Shown here: positions 22,542 through 34,221 of the stretch, piece by piece
Position numbering within the stretch: position 1 is the first letter of the stretch
How the letters are laid out: each line of letters opens with the position of its first letter
Assembly (NCBI GenBank): GCA_016630905.1
Contig: WBMQ01000007.1
Location: 62,001 to 126,000, forward strand
Reading direction: 5' to 3'
Length of the DNA stretch: 64,000 nucleotides
Source of the DNA: Capillidium heterosporum
Lineage: Eukaryota; Entomophthoromycota; Entomophthoromycetes; Entomophthorales; Capillidiaceae
The notes under the pieces: generated by a model
Seen by the model: only the letters and a program-made list of their open reading frames with translations
Databases searched by the model: none
Told to the model about the DNA's origin: nothing
Position numbers and translations under genes: made by a program

Positions 22542-23456
22542 CTATTGAGTAGAACTGCTCTTACCATCAAGGATGCCTTTGAGGATAGGTTCGATTTTGA
22601 CAGTATGGAAGTCCGGACTGGCTAATTTGGGATCGTAAGCAGAATCTGGGATAAAGATATCGCCTCTATTGATCATAAGTAAAAAGATGTAATCAGCGTT
22701 AGCTAGAAACTTAGTTGGGTCATTCAAGCCCGATATTGCTTCTACTTCCTCAGCAGATTTATGAGTAACATCCATACACTTGCCCGATAAACTTTCGGCC
22801 AACTTGATAATACGGTTGATAGACGTAGTTTCACCAAGGATGCTGATAGTTCGGTTCCTAGTTTCCAATTTATAGAATGTCTTGGCTACGTACTTACCAA
22901 CATCCTTGACTGAAGTAACGGAAAGTCTAGCATCGCCATCTCCAACAACAATAGCTTTAAAGCTTTTAAAGTCCAATTTGAAATAGGGACTCAAGATATG
23001 CTCAATGAAGAAGCCACTGTTATAATAAGTAAACTCTAGCCCGGAGCTTTCAAGGATACGTCGAACCTCAAGTTTGTCAGCAAAGAGTTTATCGTCACAG
23101 TTGACTCCAAACTCCGAAGGAATAAACTTTCGAACTTTAGCAAGTTTGGAAGCTTCGATCAAGTTGAGTTGGGCATCCAAGAGACCTAGATGGCCGATTG
23201 TACAGATCACTACATCGACATCTTTTAAGCCTTCAACTAAAGAGGGGAGGGAGCTGTAATCTACAGCAACAAGCTCTATATCATTGCCTCTATATTCTTG
23301 CAGCTCTTTGGCTTTATTGGAACCAATGCGATAGAGAATCTTCAATTTAAACTGGTGTTCGTCAGCCGACGCTTCAACGATAGATCTACCTAACTCACCA
23401 CTACCTCCAGCTATGGCAACGCTTTTATATGAGTTACTACTCTGTAAATCAAACAT
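22542..23456 (-). CDS. NmrA-like / isoflavone-reductase-like NAD(P)-binding protein
   Basis: 304 aa, single exon, ATG at 23456. A Rossmann nucleotide-binding motif GGSGELGRSIVEA lies at residues 17-29, followed by LKILYRIGSNKA where NADP-dependent members bind the phosphate. VDVVICTIGHLG and KFIPSEFGVNCD are hallmark segments of the NmrA-like and isoflavone reductase family (atypical short-chain dehydrogenases). Length is usual for the family. Members reduce small molecules or act as redox sensors, so the substrate cannot be deduced. Located in the cytosol, as no signal peptide is seen. Confidence 0.85.
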   Translation of the reverse strand: MFDLQSSNSYKSVAIAGGSGELGRSIVEASADEHQFKLKILYRIGSNKAKELQEYRGNDIELVAVDYSSLPSLVEGLKDVDVVICTIGHLGLLDAQLNLIEASKLAKVRKFIPSEFGVNCDDKLFADKLEVRRILESSGLEFTYYNSGFFIEHILSPYFKLDFKSFKAIVVGDGDARLSVTSVKDVGKYVAKTFYKLETRNRTISILGETTSINRIIKLAESLSGKCMDVTHKSAEEVEAISGLNDPTKFLANADYIFLLMINRGDIFIPDSAYDPKLASPDFHTVKIEPILKGILDGKSSSTQ

Positions 23457-24384
23457 ATTTTAAGGTAAAAAGTTAATGGGTCCTTCTAGTTTATATACAT
23501 TTTGATTTCTAATAATAAAGTTTAGATGCTCATTTTGATATCACTATGATTTTGATGCAATTATATAGTATGTTTTATTTTTACAGTACGTGATATATCG
23601 AGACCGATTTTATAATCTAGGGAGCCTATCAGTAATCCTAGTTTAAATTCTGTGTTTTCAAAATACTTTTATTTATTAGCTCATGGTTCATATATATCTA
23701 CTCTGTATATACTTTCAAGTATAGTATCTCTAACCAGAAAAAATTTGCAGTCTATATTGGATGAAAATACTCCAAGATGCAGGCTAAATCAGGAAGGGGG
23801 CTTTGTTTTATCGTTACTCAAAGATTTTCAAATACAATGTATTGCTATATATGTCTAGTTTAGAAAAGCTAGATAGCTGAGTACACTACTAGTATCATAT
23901 ATATTCTAACCCTTCAGTATTCTCGTAACTATTTCCAACTTTTACTTGCATCCTTTTGCAGTTCAACTTTATAAAGGATCCTATAGAATTTAACTTTTTC
24001 AAGTAAAATAAGCTTGGGGTTTAGAATTTTGAAAGCAAAAATGTCAAAGCATAAATACCTTTTAGTACTCCCCAATTAAAAGCAGGGATAGTAGCCAATT
24101 CCAACTAACTCACCCAATGATAGTCAGAGCAAGTAAAATAGACTGAAACCAATGATAAGTTCCAAATGTAAAACCTTGAAATTAAAGCGTCACCGCCCAG
24201 GTACACTTAGTGGCCTTGCAATAGATTTAAGGAGTTTAAAATATTTTGGGGAAGTCAAGTTAGATATAAACGTACTACCAGTTCTCTTAGGTTTCATATA
24301 CAAACGAATAGAGCATACAACTCGCTTAGCGTTGACTTTCACCTATTATAGCATATCTACTAACTTATTAAACTCTACGCTCCT
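23457..24384. other. Divergent promoter region of the NmrA-like and PKA genes
   Basis: About 930 bp with no supported gene. Frames at 23652 and 24152 are short and without motifs. The right half should hold the PKA catalytic subunit promoter and leader. Confidence 0.45.
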
Positions 24385-25533
24385 ATGAATCAAACCGAGC
24401 CAACTTTTGTAAATTTAGCGCCTTCTGGAGCGACCTACGACAACAATATCATACCTTCAACCAATTCCAAAGTACCCGAACCCAATTTCCCAGATGTTGC
24501 TACATCAGCTCAAGAACAAGCTCAACCACAACTAGCTTTAGACCAATTTGATATCATGCGGACTTTAGGTACTGGCTCATTCGGTAGAGTACATTTGGTA
24601 AGACGGAAGGTACAAAACCAGTACTACGCCATGAAAGTGTTGAAAAAGAGTGAAATTGTTCGGTTGAAGCAGGTAGAGCACGTACATAATGAGAAGAACG
24701 TCTTGAAGCAGTGTCAACATCCATTTTTAGTTAACATGTTGGGAGCTATAAGTGACAACGTCAATTTGTACGTGTTTATGGAGTACGTCTCTGGGGGTGA
24801 ACTCTTCAGCTACTTGAGAAAATTCCAGGTACCATATTTTAACATATTTATCTTTTATTCTTATTCTAAATTTGTCTAGAAATTCCCAAACCACGTAGCC
24901 AAATTCTACGCAGCCGAAGTCGTGTTGGCGTTTGAATATCTGCACTCCTTAGACATAATTTACCGCGACCTAAAACCAGAGAATGTGCTGCTGGACTCGA
25001 GAGGCCATATCAAGCTAACCGACTTTGGCTTCGCCAAACACGTCCCCGACGTTACCTGGACTTTGTGTGGTACGCCTGATTACTTAGCCCCCGAAGTCAT
25101 TCAATCAAAGGGGTACGGTAAGGCTGTCGACTGGTACTCTTTAGGTATTCTCATCTACGAGATGATGCTAGGATGCCCACCCTTCTACGACGACGACCAG
25201 ATGCGACTCTATGAAAAAATCCTGGCTGGCCAGGTGAAATTCCCACCCTTCTTTGACCCCCTAGCTAAGGATCTGGTCAAACGACTGTTGGTAGCCGATC
25301 TCAGTCGTCGATTCGGGAACTTGAAGGGAGGTAGTGGCGACATAAAGCGGCACCGTTGGTTCTTCGACATCGACTGGCGACGCATTGCCAAAAGACAGGT
25401 ACTGCCACCCATCATCCCTATGGTCAACGGTGAAGGTGACATGAGCAATTATGACATCTACCCCGAGACCCATGAAGTTTACGGCAACTACGTCGAAGAA
25501 GATCCTTTCCATGACCTCTTTCAAGATTTTTAA
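24385..25533 (+). CDS. cAMP-dependent protein kinase catalytic subunit (AGC kinase)
   Basis: Two exons, 24385-24828 and 24880-25533 (51-nt intron), giving 365 aa. A short unstructured N-terminus of about 53 residues precedes the kinase domain. Motifs: Gly loop LGTGSFGRV at 61-69, AMK lysine at 84, alpha-C Glu in HNEKNVL at about 103, catalytic YRDLKPEN at 176-183, DFG at 196-198, and activation loop [14 protein letters not shown], whose Thr at about 207 is the PKA phosphorylation site. The C-terminal AGC tail ends FHDLFQDF, as in the PKA FxxF type. It phosphorylates Ser/Thr targets when cAMP releases the regulatory subunit, a common pathway below GPCRs. The assignment to PKA rather than other AGC kinases rests on the loop and tail and is strong. 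Confidence 0.95.
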
Positions 25534-26225
25534 TTGAGTACATCAAAGTTCTCCCGTCGAAATAAAATAGTGAAGTTAGCCTTCGGTAATTAGTAAGTAC
25601 ATTTTAACATATAGGCTTTTCATTATGTTAACTAATTTATAGTGTAGTTTGTTCCTATACCTGTACCACCCCTAAGCAGATTGCGTACCATAACTTCGCC
25701 CTTACCTAAATACTTAATTGTCTATACATCGAATTTGGTTCTTACCTGTACCTACATCTCCAACTCCCCCTCTCCCTGCGATTTAAAGTAATCCAACCTT
25801 TACTTGTGCAATTTTTATATAAGAATATTTGTTTTTCTGCTTAATCATAGTATTTGTGTTTTCGATTACTTGTAGTTTAAATTTTGGTATGAAGCTAAAA
25901 AATATCATCTTGGTTCAAATTTTATGCTTTTAACCTTATGTATATTTGAATTTGTATAGCTGTTGAAGGATGCTTTACATTCAAATGGGATAGCTTCAAA
26001 GTTTGGTTAACTTTAGATATTATTAAAATTTACACTAGTGGGAGCTGTAGGTATTAGCAAATACATTTAGAAAAGAAATATAGAATTCAATAAAATATAT
26101 GGGAAGGCATATAAAACTTTAATGGCTTTTATTTTCACATAAATTGACAGATACTTCTATATTTACTATCATAAAATATAAAATCTAGAGATGTATCACA
26201 CCCAACTAAATAGCAAAGCAGGTAA
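25534..26225. other. Intergenic between convergent genes, nothing recognised
   Basis: AT-rich 3' regions of the PKA and tyrosinase genes. Confidence 0.5.
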
Positions 26226-27467
26226 CTAGACTTTAGCTATCGGTACAAAGACCCTACGGGAATTGATGATCTTCTTAAATCGATTAATAAGCTTGAGGTT
26301 CTCTTCGACGATTTCCGATATCAAATTGTTGCGCCGCAACCACTTGGAAGGAAGCGGTTCCAACTCCTTGAGGTTGTAGATTTCAGGTCTATAGGTCCTG
26401 CCTTCACTGAAAGTCACATTGGCGTTGGCATCGACAATGGTCTCCAAATCAGAATCCCTATACTCACCCAACATGGGGTTAAGGTAGGCTTTGGGGATCC
26501 TATTAGCGCGCGACTGCTCGTTACCGGTGGTACTATTAGTCGGATTGTTGTAGGACTTGGGTTTAATAATCGTTCTAGGATACTCCAAGTACTCGTAACA
26601 TAAGAAATCGCTGTGGGTATCCAAAACGTCCTTTACCTTCATATCGAATGGTTGGACGATATCTTCGATGGAAGCAGTCTGCCGGTACCGCTTACCATCA
26701 TACTGTACAGGTTCATCCAAGTGTTTTTGCTGCCACTGGAACCATATGTAATCAATAAAAGTGTGATGAAAGTAGAAGATGGGGTCCAAGGGTGAGGACA
26801 AATTCTGAAAGTCAGAATCCCCGCCACCAATCCTCATGTGTGGATACCCATGCATGTACTCGAACAGATAGGCGAAATAGCTGAACCTAGAGTCGTTGAT
26901 GGCGACTAAAATTTCTTCAGGACTGGGGAACTGGTCCAAGATATCGCTACCTTTTTCGAAGACTCGACGTAAGCAGTGTGGCGTGGGATAAGCAAGGGTC
27001 AAATTGGCAAAGTGGCCAGACATCAGACAGTTATCTTTTGTTTTGTCGCCGTTTGGGTCCAAAGCTCCCGTCCTACCTAAGAAGAACTCATCGAATATCT
27101 CGCTGAGATGAGGACGTTTGGAATCGATGGACCAATCCCAATACGCCAGCGTAACATTTGGGTCAACCTTCTGTAACTTTTTCTCGAAGAGGCGTAGGTA
27201 GATGCGATGCCAGGGGAAGAAATTGGGTCTACCGTGTGCGCGTCGAGAATTGATCTCGTGTAGCTTTGCCATCTCTTCAAAATCAGAGAGCTCTCCTTTG
27301 GCAATCTGTTCCGGTGTTTGTTGAGTTAAGTTCCTCATGGCATTGAGTAGACGCTGCAGCTCAACTGGTCGAAGTTCACGGATCTCCTTGCGTAGTGCCG
27401 GATTCTCACAAGCTAAACTCAGCATCATTGAGATGAAGGACATCAGAAGAACTAGACGAAGAATCAT
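26226..27467 (-). CDS. Secreted tyrosinase (type-3 copper oxidase)
   Basis: 413 aa, single exon, ATG at 27467. Signal peptide about residues 1-19, then a mature enzyme. The copper A site is formed by histidines 70, 78 and 87 (KLHEINSRRAHG and FFPWHRIYLRLFE). The copper B site is formed by histidines 206 and 210 (HGYPH) and the FYFHH pair at 234-235, followed by FIDYIWFQWQ. All six copper ligands are therefore present. It oxidises phenols to quinones, the first step to melanin or protein cross-linking. A C-terminal extension of about 120 residues (NPTNSTTGN and basic, to the end) may act as the lid that some tyrosinases cleave on activation. The gene is complete. Confidence 0.95.
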   Translation of the reverse strand: MILRLVLLMSFISMMLSLACENPALRKEIRELRPVELQRLLNAMRNLTQQTPEQIAKGELSDFEEMAKLHEINSRRAHGRPNFFPWHRIYLRLFEKKLQKVDPNVTLAYWDWSIDSKRPHLSEIFDEFFLGRTGALDPNGDKTKDNCLMSGHFANLTLAYPTPHCLRRVFEKGSDILDQFPSPEEILVAINDSRFSYFAYLFEYMHGYPHMRIGGGDSDFQNLSSPLDPIFYFHHTFIDYIWFQWQQKHLDEPVQYDGKRYRQTASIEDIVQPFDMKVKDVLDTHSDFLCYEYLEYPRTIIKPKSYNNPTNSTTGNEQSRANRIPKAYLNPMLGEYRDSDLETIVDANANVTFSEGRTYRPEIYNLKELEPLPSKWLRRNNLISEIVEENLKLINRFKKIINSRRVFVPIAKV

Positions 27468-28106
27468 TTGTAGGTAGTTGGTCTTTGATCCAGTCTAAGT
27501 AGCGCTAAACTTTCAAGTTATAAATTCTAACTTCGTCCATGGTGTCTTTATCCTGATGTTGATCCTATTCTAATATGGTAAATTTCAATTTAATACTTTT
27601 GGGGTTTGAAACGAAGTAACTTGGATACATTTTTAAAACCAAAATTGGAACGAGCTTCATATTAATTAAATCTACTGGATGTGATTAATAGGTGTGAAGT
27701 TAGGGAATGATCAAATGCAATGATGTGCAACAAAAGGGTAAATATATTTGCCTAATGAAGTTTATAGAAGGATAGTATTATTTATTTAAACGAAAGTCTA
27801 TAAAAGCACATCTCATATACACACAAGCTTGATTATATATATAAAATTAAAAAAACATCACAAATCAAAGAGATATCTTAATAGTTATTTGCTTTATAAA
27901 CAATCTAAAATTTTCACCTCTAGCTATATAAAGATGTATCTATTTAAAAATACTAATGAATATTACTATTTTAAAATGCATCCCACCACCAAATCAGCAC
28001 CCAACTTTATAACCTTTAAAAATTAAACTAAAACCAAGCTACATCCAATAAATACTAATTCTACTTTAATTTATACTTTCGTCAATCCATATACACATAT
28101 ATACAT
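27468..28106. other. Intergenic, nothing supported
   Basis: Holds the tyrosinase promoter and the 3' end of the PH-like gene. A 65-codon plus frame at 27829 is an AT-rich artefact of low complexity. Confidence 0.45.
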
Positions 28107-29657
28107 CTACCCCTCAACTATCTCCTGTTCAACTACTGCATTCAGCATTTCAACCCAACGATCACGAATTGGCCCCTCCAAAATCAAAAAGTAAACATCC
28201 CCAACTTTGAACTCCTTATCACCAACCTTTTCGACTGTACCGTTGAGGTTTACTTGCTTACCTTTGGAGATGACACTAGGGTCCCTAAAGTAAGTCAATG
28301 TACCCTCCTCAGAAAAAACAAGTAATCTACGGTTGGAGTTGTGTAAAAGGTAGGACTGCTTAAAGACGATGGAGTACAACTTGGATTTATCTAAGATGGG
28401 CTGATAGTCGGGATGGATAGCATCCAAATTAGTGATTGGGGGAGTTGACGATGAAACAAAGTTGAAGGTTAACATGTGGTACGCATAGCTACCCAACTTT
28501 TCCAAAAAGGAGGTGGGACGAGTTGGTAACTGTTCAAGTTCATCTGTAGAGTCGTTGGAAACTTCTACTTCACCTTGGACATCAGGAGTTTCATCAACTA
28601 CGACAGCATTATCAGTTAGAAGGTCAGCAACTAAATTATCGTCCAAGACATCGGTCACATTTTCAAACGCTTCAACTGGCTCTTCGCTGATGATTTGAGC
28701 ACTTTGATCAACTAGATCGATTTCGTCGTTGAGTTGATTAGATTTGGGGTGGAAGATCTTCTCTACAACGTCGTTATAGACCGAGCGAACCGATGAGATG
28801 ATACTGAGGGATCGGTAGATTTTAATGTCATTTTTGGGTTGACTATCTTCGTCTTCAGCGCCTGGTATAGCCTTGGGTTCTGAAATTAGATCTAATGATC
28901 TGTTGGCATCGGTAGGTAAATCATCAAGTTCTTCATCCGCTTCCTGTATTAACTCAACTGTATCTGCTACTTTACTACTGTAAGTAGTATCGCTACTTAG
29001 ATAACTATAGACGGTCCGCAAATCTTTACGTTCGACTATTTGAACAAATGATTAATATAAAAGCATAGTAGAAAATATAGTACCTAAACTCAAATAAACC
29101 TCATCAAAAGCTTCACGTTCACCAAGCTCACTATCAACATCCTTCAGTATGTGATTCAAAGTTGATACCCAGCTGTTGGTTAGGTGGGAAGTACTGGTAA
29201 AAAAGACAAAGTTCTGGGTATCGGTTTTGATGGAGAAGCCAAATTTCTTTATGATGTTCTTTTCCAACTTTACTTTTTGGATCTCCTTCAAAGATATAAC
29301 ACCACATGGAGTTAAGCTATTATCCTTGTCGTTTCCGTTACATATAAGTAAAAATCGAACACTACGGTTGGATAGGACAGAGGCTAAACTGGTGAAGAAG
29401 GGCTTGTTGACATTTTCAAACTCCTGCTTGTCGACGCTAGAAAGCTTTTTGATGTTGGCCTTGTACAGCTGCTGTAATTGGGTAAAAGTCAACTTAGACT
29501 CCAGCTTCAAGTATTTTTGGCTGAATATGGGTATCAATTTCTTGTTGATCTTGTAAACTTTACTACCCTCTATCCAATCTACTGCATCCAACTTGTCACT
29601 CTTAAGTTGGGTTCCGTTGATTCCTACCACCTCTAAATTGTTTATCATAGTAGTCAT
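28107..29657 (-). CDS. Protein with two PH-like domains, function unknown
   Basis: Two exons, 29657-29084 and 29035-28107 (48-nt intron 29036-29083), giving 500 aa. The first half contains a PH-type strand series and closing helix (LLICNGNDKD, GVISLKEIQKVKL, FVFFTSTSHLTNSWVSTLNHIL). The last 100 residues hold a second one (SYLLHNSNRRLLVFSEEG, YFRDPSVISKGKQVNL, YFLILEGPIRDRWVEMLNAV). The middle (about 200-390) is acidic and probably disordered. PH-like domains usually bind phosphoinositides or proteins at membranes. I cannot assign a named family. The joined reading DEVYLSLVERKDLRTVY supports the intron. Confidence 0.75.
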
Positions 29658-31775
29658 GTTAAAAAAATTAATATATTAAAGAAGGATGCTTTTGTTAAAA
29701 TAGAGTTGAGGATGGTTTACTATAAAGTAGGGTTGGTTATCAGTTAACTTGAGCTTACCGAAAACATATGGAAACTTCGAAAAACTGTGGGGTAAAACAA
29801 AAGAAGCGTGGACTTTTTGCATGGGGCGTGAAGTTTATTGAAAATAGAAAGGGAAATAAAGTTGACTTTTAACAGTAAATTTGGTATGCTATAGATTAAT
29901 GTTTAAACTATCGTAAGTTTTAGTTAAATATCGTCATTTACTACCATAAATTGAATATTTGGTAGTTTATAAACTCCTCTTAAGCGACCTACAAGCTCTA
30001 GAAACTGTCCACTATCTACATTCGTATTGTTGCTTTCAAATTCATCTACATGGGTTGATTGGTGTTTCTTTAGTTCTCTTTGTTGAAAGATGTTTCGAAA
30101 ACGAAACGGTAGACCTTATTTTCGTTCTCCATTTTAGGAATGTTCTAGAAATAATTTATATTAAATTCTAACAGTAAATTTTCATTTGGAATGGTAATGC
30201 ACAAATCCATGATTAAAAGCTACTAACAACTATTTTTGGCATGAGGCAGCACTTAAATAGTATATAATTTATAGGCTCAAAGTAAAGCAATTTTAGTATT
30301 GCTCGTTAGAAGCTTATCAGCTTTTGGGATTAAATAGTAAAAAGGAATTGAATTCCATACATGTGTTGGTCAACTTCCAGTTTCTCTTATGTGGACATGC
30401 ATTGAAGTTTGCTACATAGGCTATAAAGTGAAATCAACACACCATTGCCTTATATCCATCTTATAAATATGTAGTGGAAATCATGTAAGCAAACGATATC
30501 AATGCTAGCTATATCTCTGATCTATTCCTTGAAACGTCTAGTCAAATTGGCATCAGCTATAGGATTTATTGACAAAACTTTATTGTATATTATGAAACTA
30601 ATACCTACACCATAGCTGAGCAGAGGGAATAGTAATCGGTATAAATTGGGTATGAAATAGAAAATAAAATATTCTATGATAAAGTTGGTATCGAAGTGGA
30701 TTGACTGACCTAGTGAATCTGACAATGATATTGAGGGTCAAAGGATCTAAACTAGAAGAGTAGATATAAAGATTGAACATCGGTGGGACCAAAAGCTATA
30801 AAATCAAATTGAACCAGAAAAGCTTGTTAAATCAAAATTCATTCATATATCGACGCATAATTTGGTTATCTCAGTGTCGATGTAGAGTTTGATGTCAGCT
30901 TAATATCATGGAGGTTTTGATCACCATAATATAAAAGCTTCATACTGAAGGCCGAAAATAAACTTGGTCAATAAATAAAAGTCCTTACTATTCAAATTTG
31001 ATAATTATTAGGTTTAGATCTCGAGCTAGAGTTTGCTCTCATTTAAATGTTGCTATCGTGCAATCCAATGATTCTAGAAATAATCTAAATATATATCCCT
31101 TGAATAGGCTTTTGTATCAGGTAGTTGATCAAATATTATATATTTTACCAAAAGCCAACTATGATTTTGTTACTACTTCATGGCTTGTGCAATATGAAAA
31201 ATAGCTACTACATAAAGCTTCAAATAGGTTAGGTAAACTTTACAAGCAACCCTTAGTTTCAATACCTTTAGCTTTACATTAATTATATATTTTAAAAGTA
31301 ACCAGCTTCACTATAATTGTATGATGAAAAGCAACAAATTAAAACGTATTCATGATGTGAAAGAAATTTGAAATAGATCAAATAAGCTTCTTATGATAAC
31401 CTCGTCCAAAACATTGGTTGTATTTAGAAGCGACATCATCTAATGAAATAAAGGTATACATAAAAATATACTTTACAGCTACTATTTTAGTTAAATAAAT
31501 CATTGGTAATGATATAAAACATAAAGCTTAATAAAATTTCATGATACTTTTATATCAAATACAACTGATAGAATTAGCTTTTCTATAGAAATAAAAGTTG
31601 ATAGGTATCACAATATTTTGATTGATGTTATAAACCTGTAAAGAAATAAATTTACACTGTTCTATTTAGAAGATAATTCAGTTACCTAAAAGAAGTTGAA
31701 AGTACGTATATATAAGGGAGCTTTCTATCCATAAACTTCATTGATAGCTATCAAGGTATAAACTAGCGCTATAGT
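29658..31775. other. Long intergenic with a possible membrane-protein relic
   Basis: About 2.1 kb. Apart from the relic listed at 30522-30795 I see no gene. The right end carries the GATA factor promoter, with tatatata near 31710. Confidence 0.4.
30522..30795 (-). pseudogene. Possible C-terminal fragment of a 7TM-like membrane protein
   Basis: Two overlapping minus frames (30792-30598 and 30725-30522) join by a +1 step into about 90 residues ending SINPIADANLTRRFKE. Hydrophobic segments surround FIPNLYRLLFPLL and GISFIIYNKVL. The NPI motif followed by a basic tail is reminiscent of the seventh helix of class A receptors. No start codon or upstream exon is found, so this is either a relic or a gene I cannot complete. 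Weak call. Confidence 0.2.
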
Positions 31776-32591
31776 ATGGATGAATACCTCGCCAAGTCAA
31801 TTCAGCCTCTAAACTTTTTACTCGTCCCCAACTCAACTTCAGCCTCCATATCTACTGCCTTACTAACACCAGCATCATTACCTACCAACTTCCCAATAAA
31901 AACTGAACTCAAAGACTTGGAGGTCTTCTACAGCTCTTCCAACTCCTCCACCATATCTTTGGAATCTAAAGTCGACAACCTCGCCATAAACAAACCTCAC
32001 TTGTTTCAACCCACTAGCTCTAATTTAAGTGTAGCTAACGACTACGACTACATTTACGATTACGAATATGACTACAACTTGGGCACTTCCAATTGTAATT
32101 TAGGCCTCGATTATAATTTAGACTTGCACAATTACTTAAGCTTGGATATGGATCAACAATCCTATACCACTATAAATCATCCATTTTTAACAAATACTGG
32201 ATATTATACTGATCCTTTCGTAAAATCCAATGGTATATTTTAATTTTCGTCCCATATATTAACACATAGCATTATAACTTAGATATAGAGTATAAACAAA
32301 TGTTGAGCCACGAGTTGACTCCTACTACCATCACCACTACTCCAAATGCAATCAACGGAAAGAGATGTTCCAATTGTGGTTTGGAGGATACTCCTTCCTG
32401 GAGACGGTGCAAACTCGGCATCAATTTGTTGTGTAACGCCTGCGGCTTATAGTAAGTACCTTTACATTGCAATAGCATTTAACAAATTTATTAGTGAAAA
32501 GCTACATAACGAACCTCGCAAGACTTACCGAGATAACAATAACTTTATCAAAGTGATTCGCAAGCGCAAGGCCAGGATCTTTAAGAAGTAA
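31776..32591 (+). CDS. GATA-type zinc finger transcription factor
   Basis: Three exons, 31776-32232, 32283-32451 and 32495-32591 (introns of 50 and 43 nt), giving 240 aa. The N-terminal 165 residues are Ser/Thr/Asn/Tyr-rich with acidic tyrosine runs (YDYIYDYEYDYN), likely disordered activation sequence. One GATA finger lies near the C-terminus: RCSNCGLEDTPSWRR, then LLCNACGLY, a C-X2-C-X18-C-X2-C spacing, with the last residue completed across intron 2. The basic tail KVIRKRKARIFKK fits the DNA-contacting extension. It should bind GATA sites; regulated genes (for example nitrogen, iron or light) cannot be deduced. ATG at 31776 chosen as the first in frame. Confidence 0.88.
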
Positions 32592-33064
32592 CTTTGCTTT
32601 GGCCTGATCTTTCTTGTTTAGGGTTCTCGAATCTTACTACCCACTTTCAAATGCCGATACCATGTTTCCAATTCTCCTTTATATTACTAACTTTGGTATG
32701 AGAAAAGCCAGTTTTATATGGGTTTAAATAAAACTTTATTTGCTTGTTCAGTTTTATTTAATTGTAATTCAAAGTAAAATATATGCGTCTATATCGATAT
32801 AGGTATAGCTTAGCCATCGATTGTTTTACTTTATTTCTACTCTACAAACTCAAATTTTAAACTACGTCAGATTCTATAGCTAAGCAAAATGCAGTACTAA
32901 AACTTAATTGGTTACTTTATCTCCAAGTCAAGTCCAAAAAATTCAAAGCTTGAGAATTTCACTTTTCAGTGCAACTCGCAAACTCGACAACCTTCTACCA
33001 ACTAGAAAGCCCTACATCAACTACAAACCTATTCTATTTATTCAAGTATACATATATATTCAAG
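32592..33064. other. Intergenic upstream of SF3B6
   Basis: AT-rich. Holds the GATA gene 3' end and the SF3B6 promoter and leader. The frame at 32908-33117 covers the leader and is not a gene. Confidence 0.45.
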
Positions 33065-33669
33065 ATGGCTATGGCAGCAATGAAATCGGGTGTAAGTATT
33101 TTTATTTTAAAATTTAATTTTCAACCGTGCTAATCTTTATATTAGACTCGACTTCCACCTGAAGTCAACCGTATCCTCTTTATACGGTACCTATTCCACC
33201 TCTATCCAGCCAAATTAATCTAACCATATTTCTTTTTTTAAAAAATTTAGAAACCTACCCTTCAAAATAACTAGTGACGACCTCTACGACTTATTTGGAA
33301 AGTACGGAGCTATACGACAAATTAGATTGTAACTTTTTTCACAATACCACCATACCCTAACTTTATTTTTCTTTTAAATTTTTTATAAAATAGAGGAAAT
33401 GCTAACGAGACACGAGGTACTGGTTTTGTCATATTTGAAGATATCTTTGACGCCAAAGCGGCATGTGAACATTTGCAAGGCTTCAACATCCAAGGCAGGT
33501 ATTTAGTAGTACTGTACCACCAACCTTCCAAACAAGCTAAGAAGATCGATAACATGAAGAAAGAATCTGAGATTAAGGAATTGAAGAAGTAAGCTTTTTA
33601 TATTCAAAGGGATGTGTCGTTAATTATACTTTTTTGTACTTTTATAGGAGACATGGTATCGAAGATTGA
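33065..33669 (+). CDS. SF3B6: Splicing factor 3B subunit 6 (p14 / SF3b14a)
   Basis: Five exons: 33065-33091, 33146-33186, 33251-33328, 33394-33588 and 33648-33669, with introns of 54, 64, 65 and 59 nt. The protein is 120 aa, close to the usual 125. A single RNA-recognition motif fills it: [19 protein letters not shown] (RNP2), [34 protein letters not shown] (RNP1) and [11 protein letters not shown]. The N-terminal [10 protein letters not shown] is diagnostic for p14, the U2 snRNP protein lying at the branch-site adenosine. The very short first and last exons were located by frame and splice sites. Gene is complete and intron-dense for its size. Confidence 0.95.
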
Positions 33670-34221
33670 TAAATTTAAATGTGTTTATAAACTACTTTAT
33701 TTTGTCTAATAATTTTGAAGATTTTTTGATATCGTTTATTTGATTTTTTATTGTTCATACAATATGTTTATATACTGGAGATGTACTGTTACGATATTCA
33801 ATTTAGTAAACTAACGTATATTCTATTGCTACATGTTAGATCAAAGTTGATTGGGAATCTTACTTTTAAGAAATAGTTAAGGAATTTAATAGTTATGGAA
33901 GAGTAGGATAATCCAAAGAAAGCTGAATAGAGGCAATATATTTCCATGCAAGACAGATTACTGAACAAGGATCAACAAAATAGAAACGAACTTACCATAA
34001 TTAAATGGTTTACTATGAAAGCAATTATTAGAATCAAGTTAAATACCTCAAATTTCAGGTGTCGGGCTACAATATGAGAGATGGAGATTTAATAAATTAC
34101 AAAATATCCACTATAAATCGAAGTGGAAAGCAAACTAAACAACTTGAAAAGTATACATCTTCTCTATCACAAATAAACCAAAGCCAGTAGTGAATAATTT
34201 TTAATAGCTTCAAGTCGTAAC
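33670..34221. other. Intergenic between convergent genes, nothing recognised
   Basis: AT-rich 3' regions of SF3B6 and the Pom33-like gene. Confidence 0.5.
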
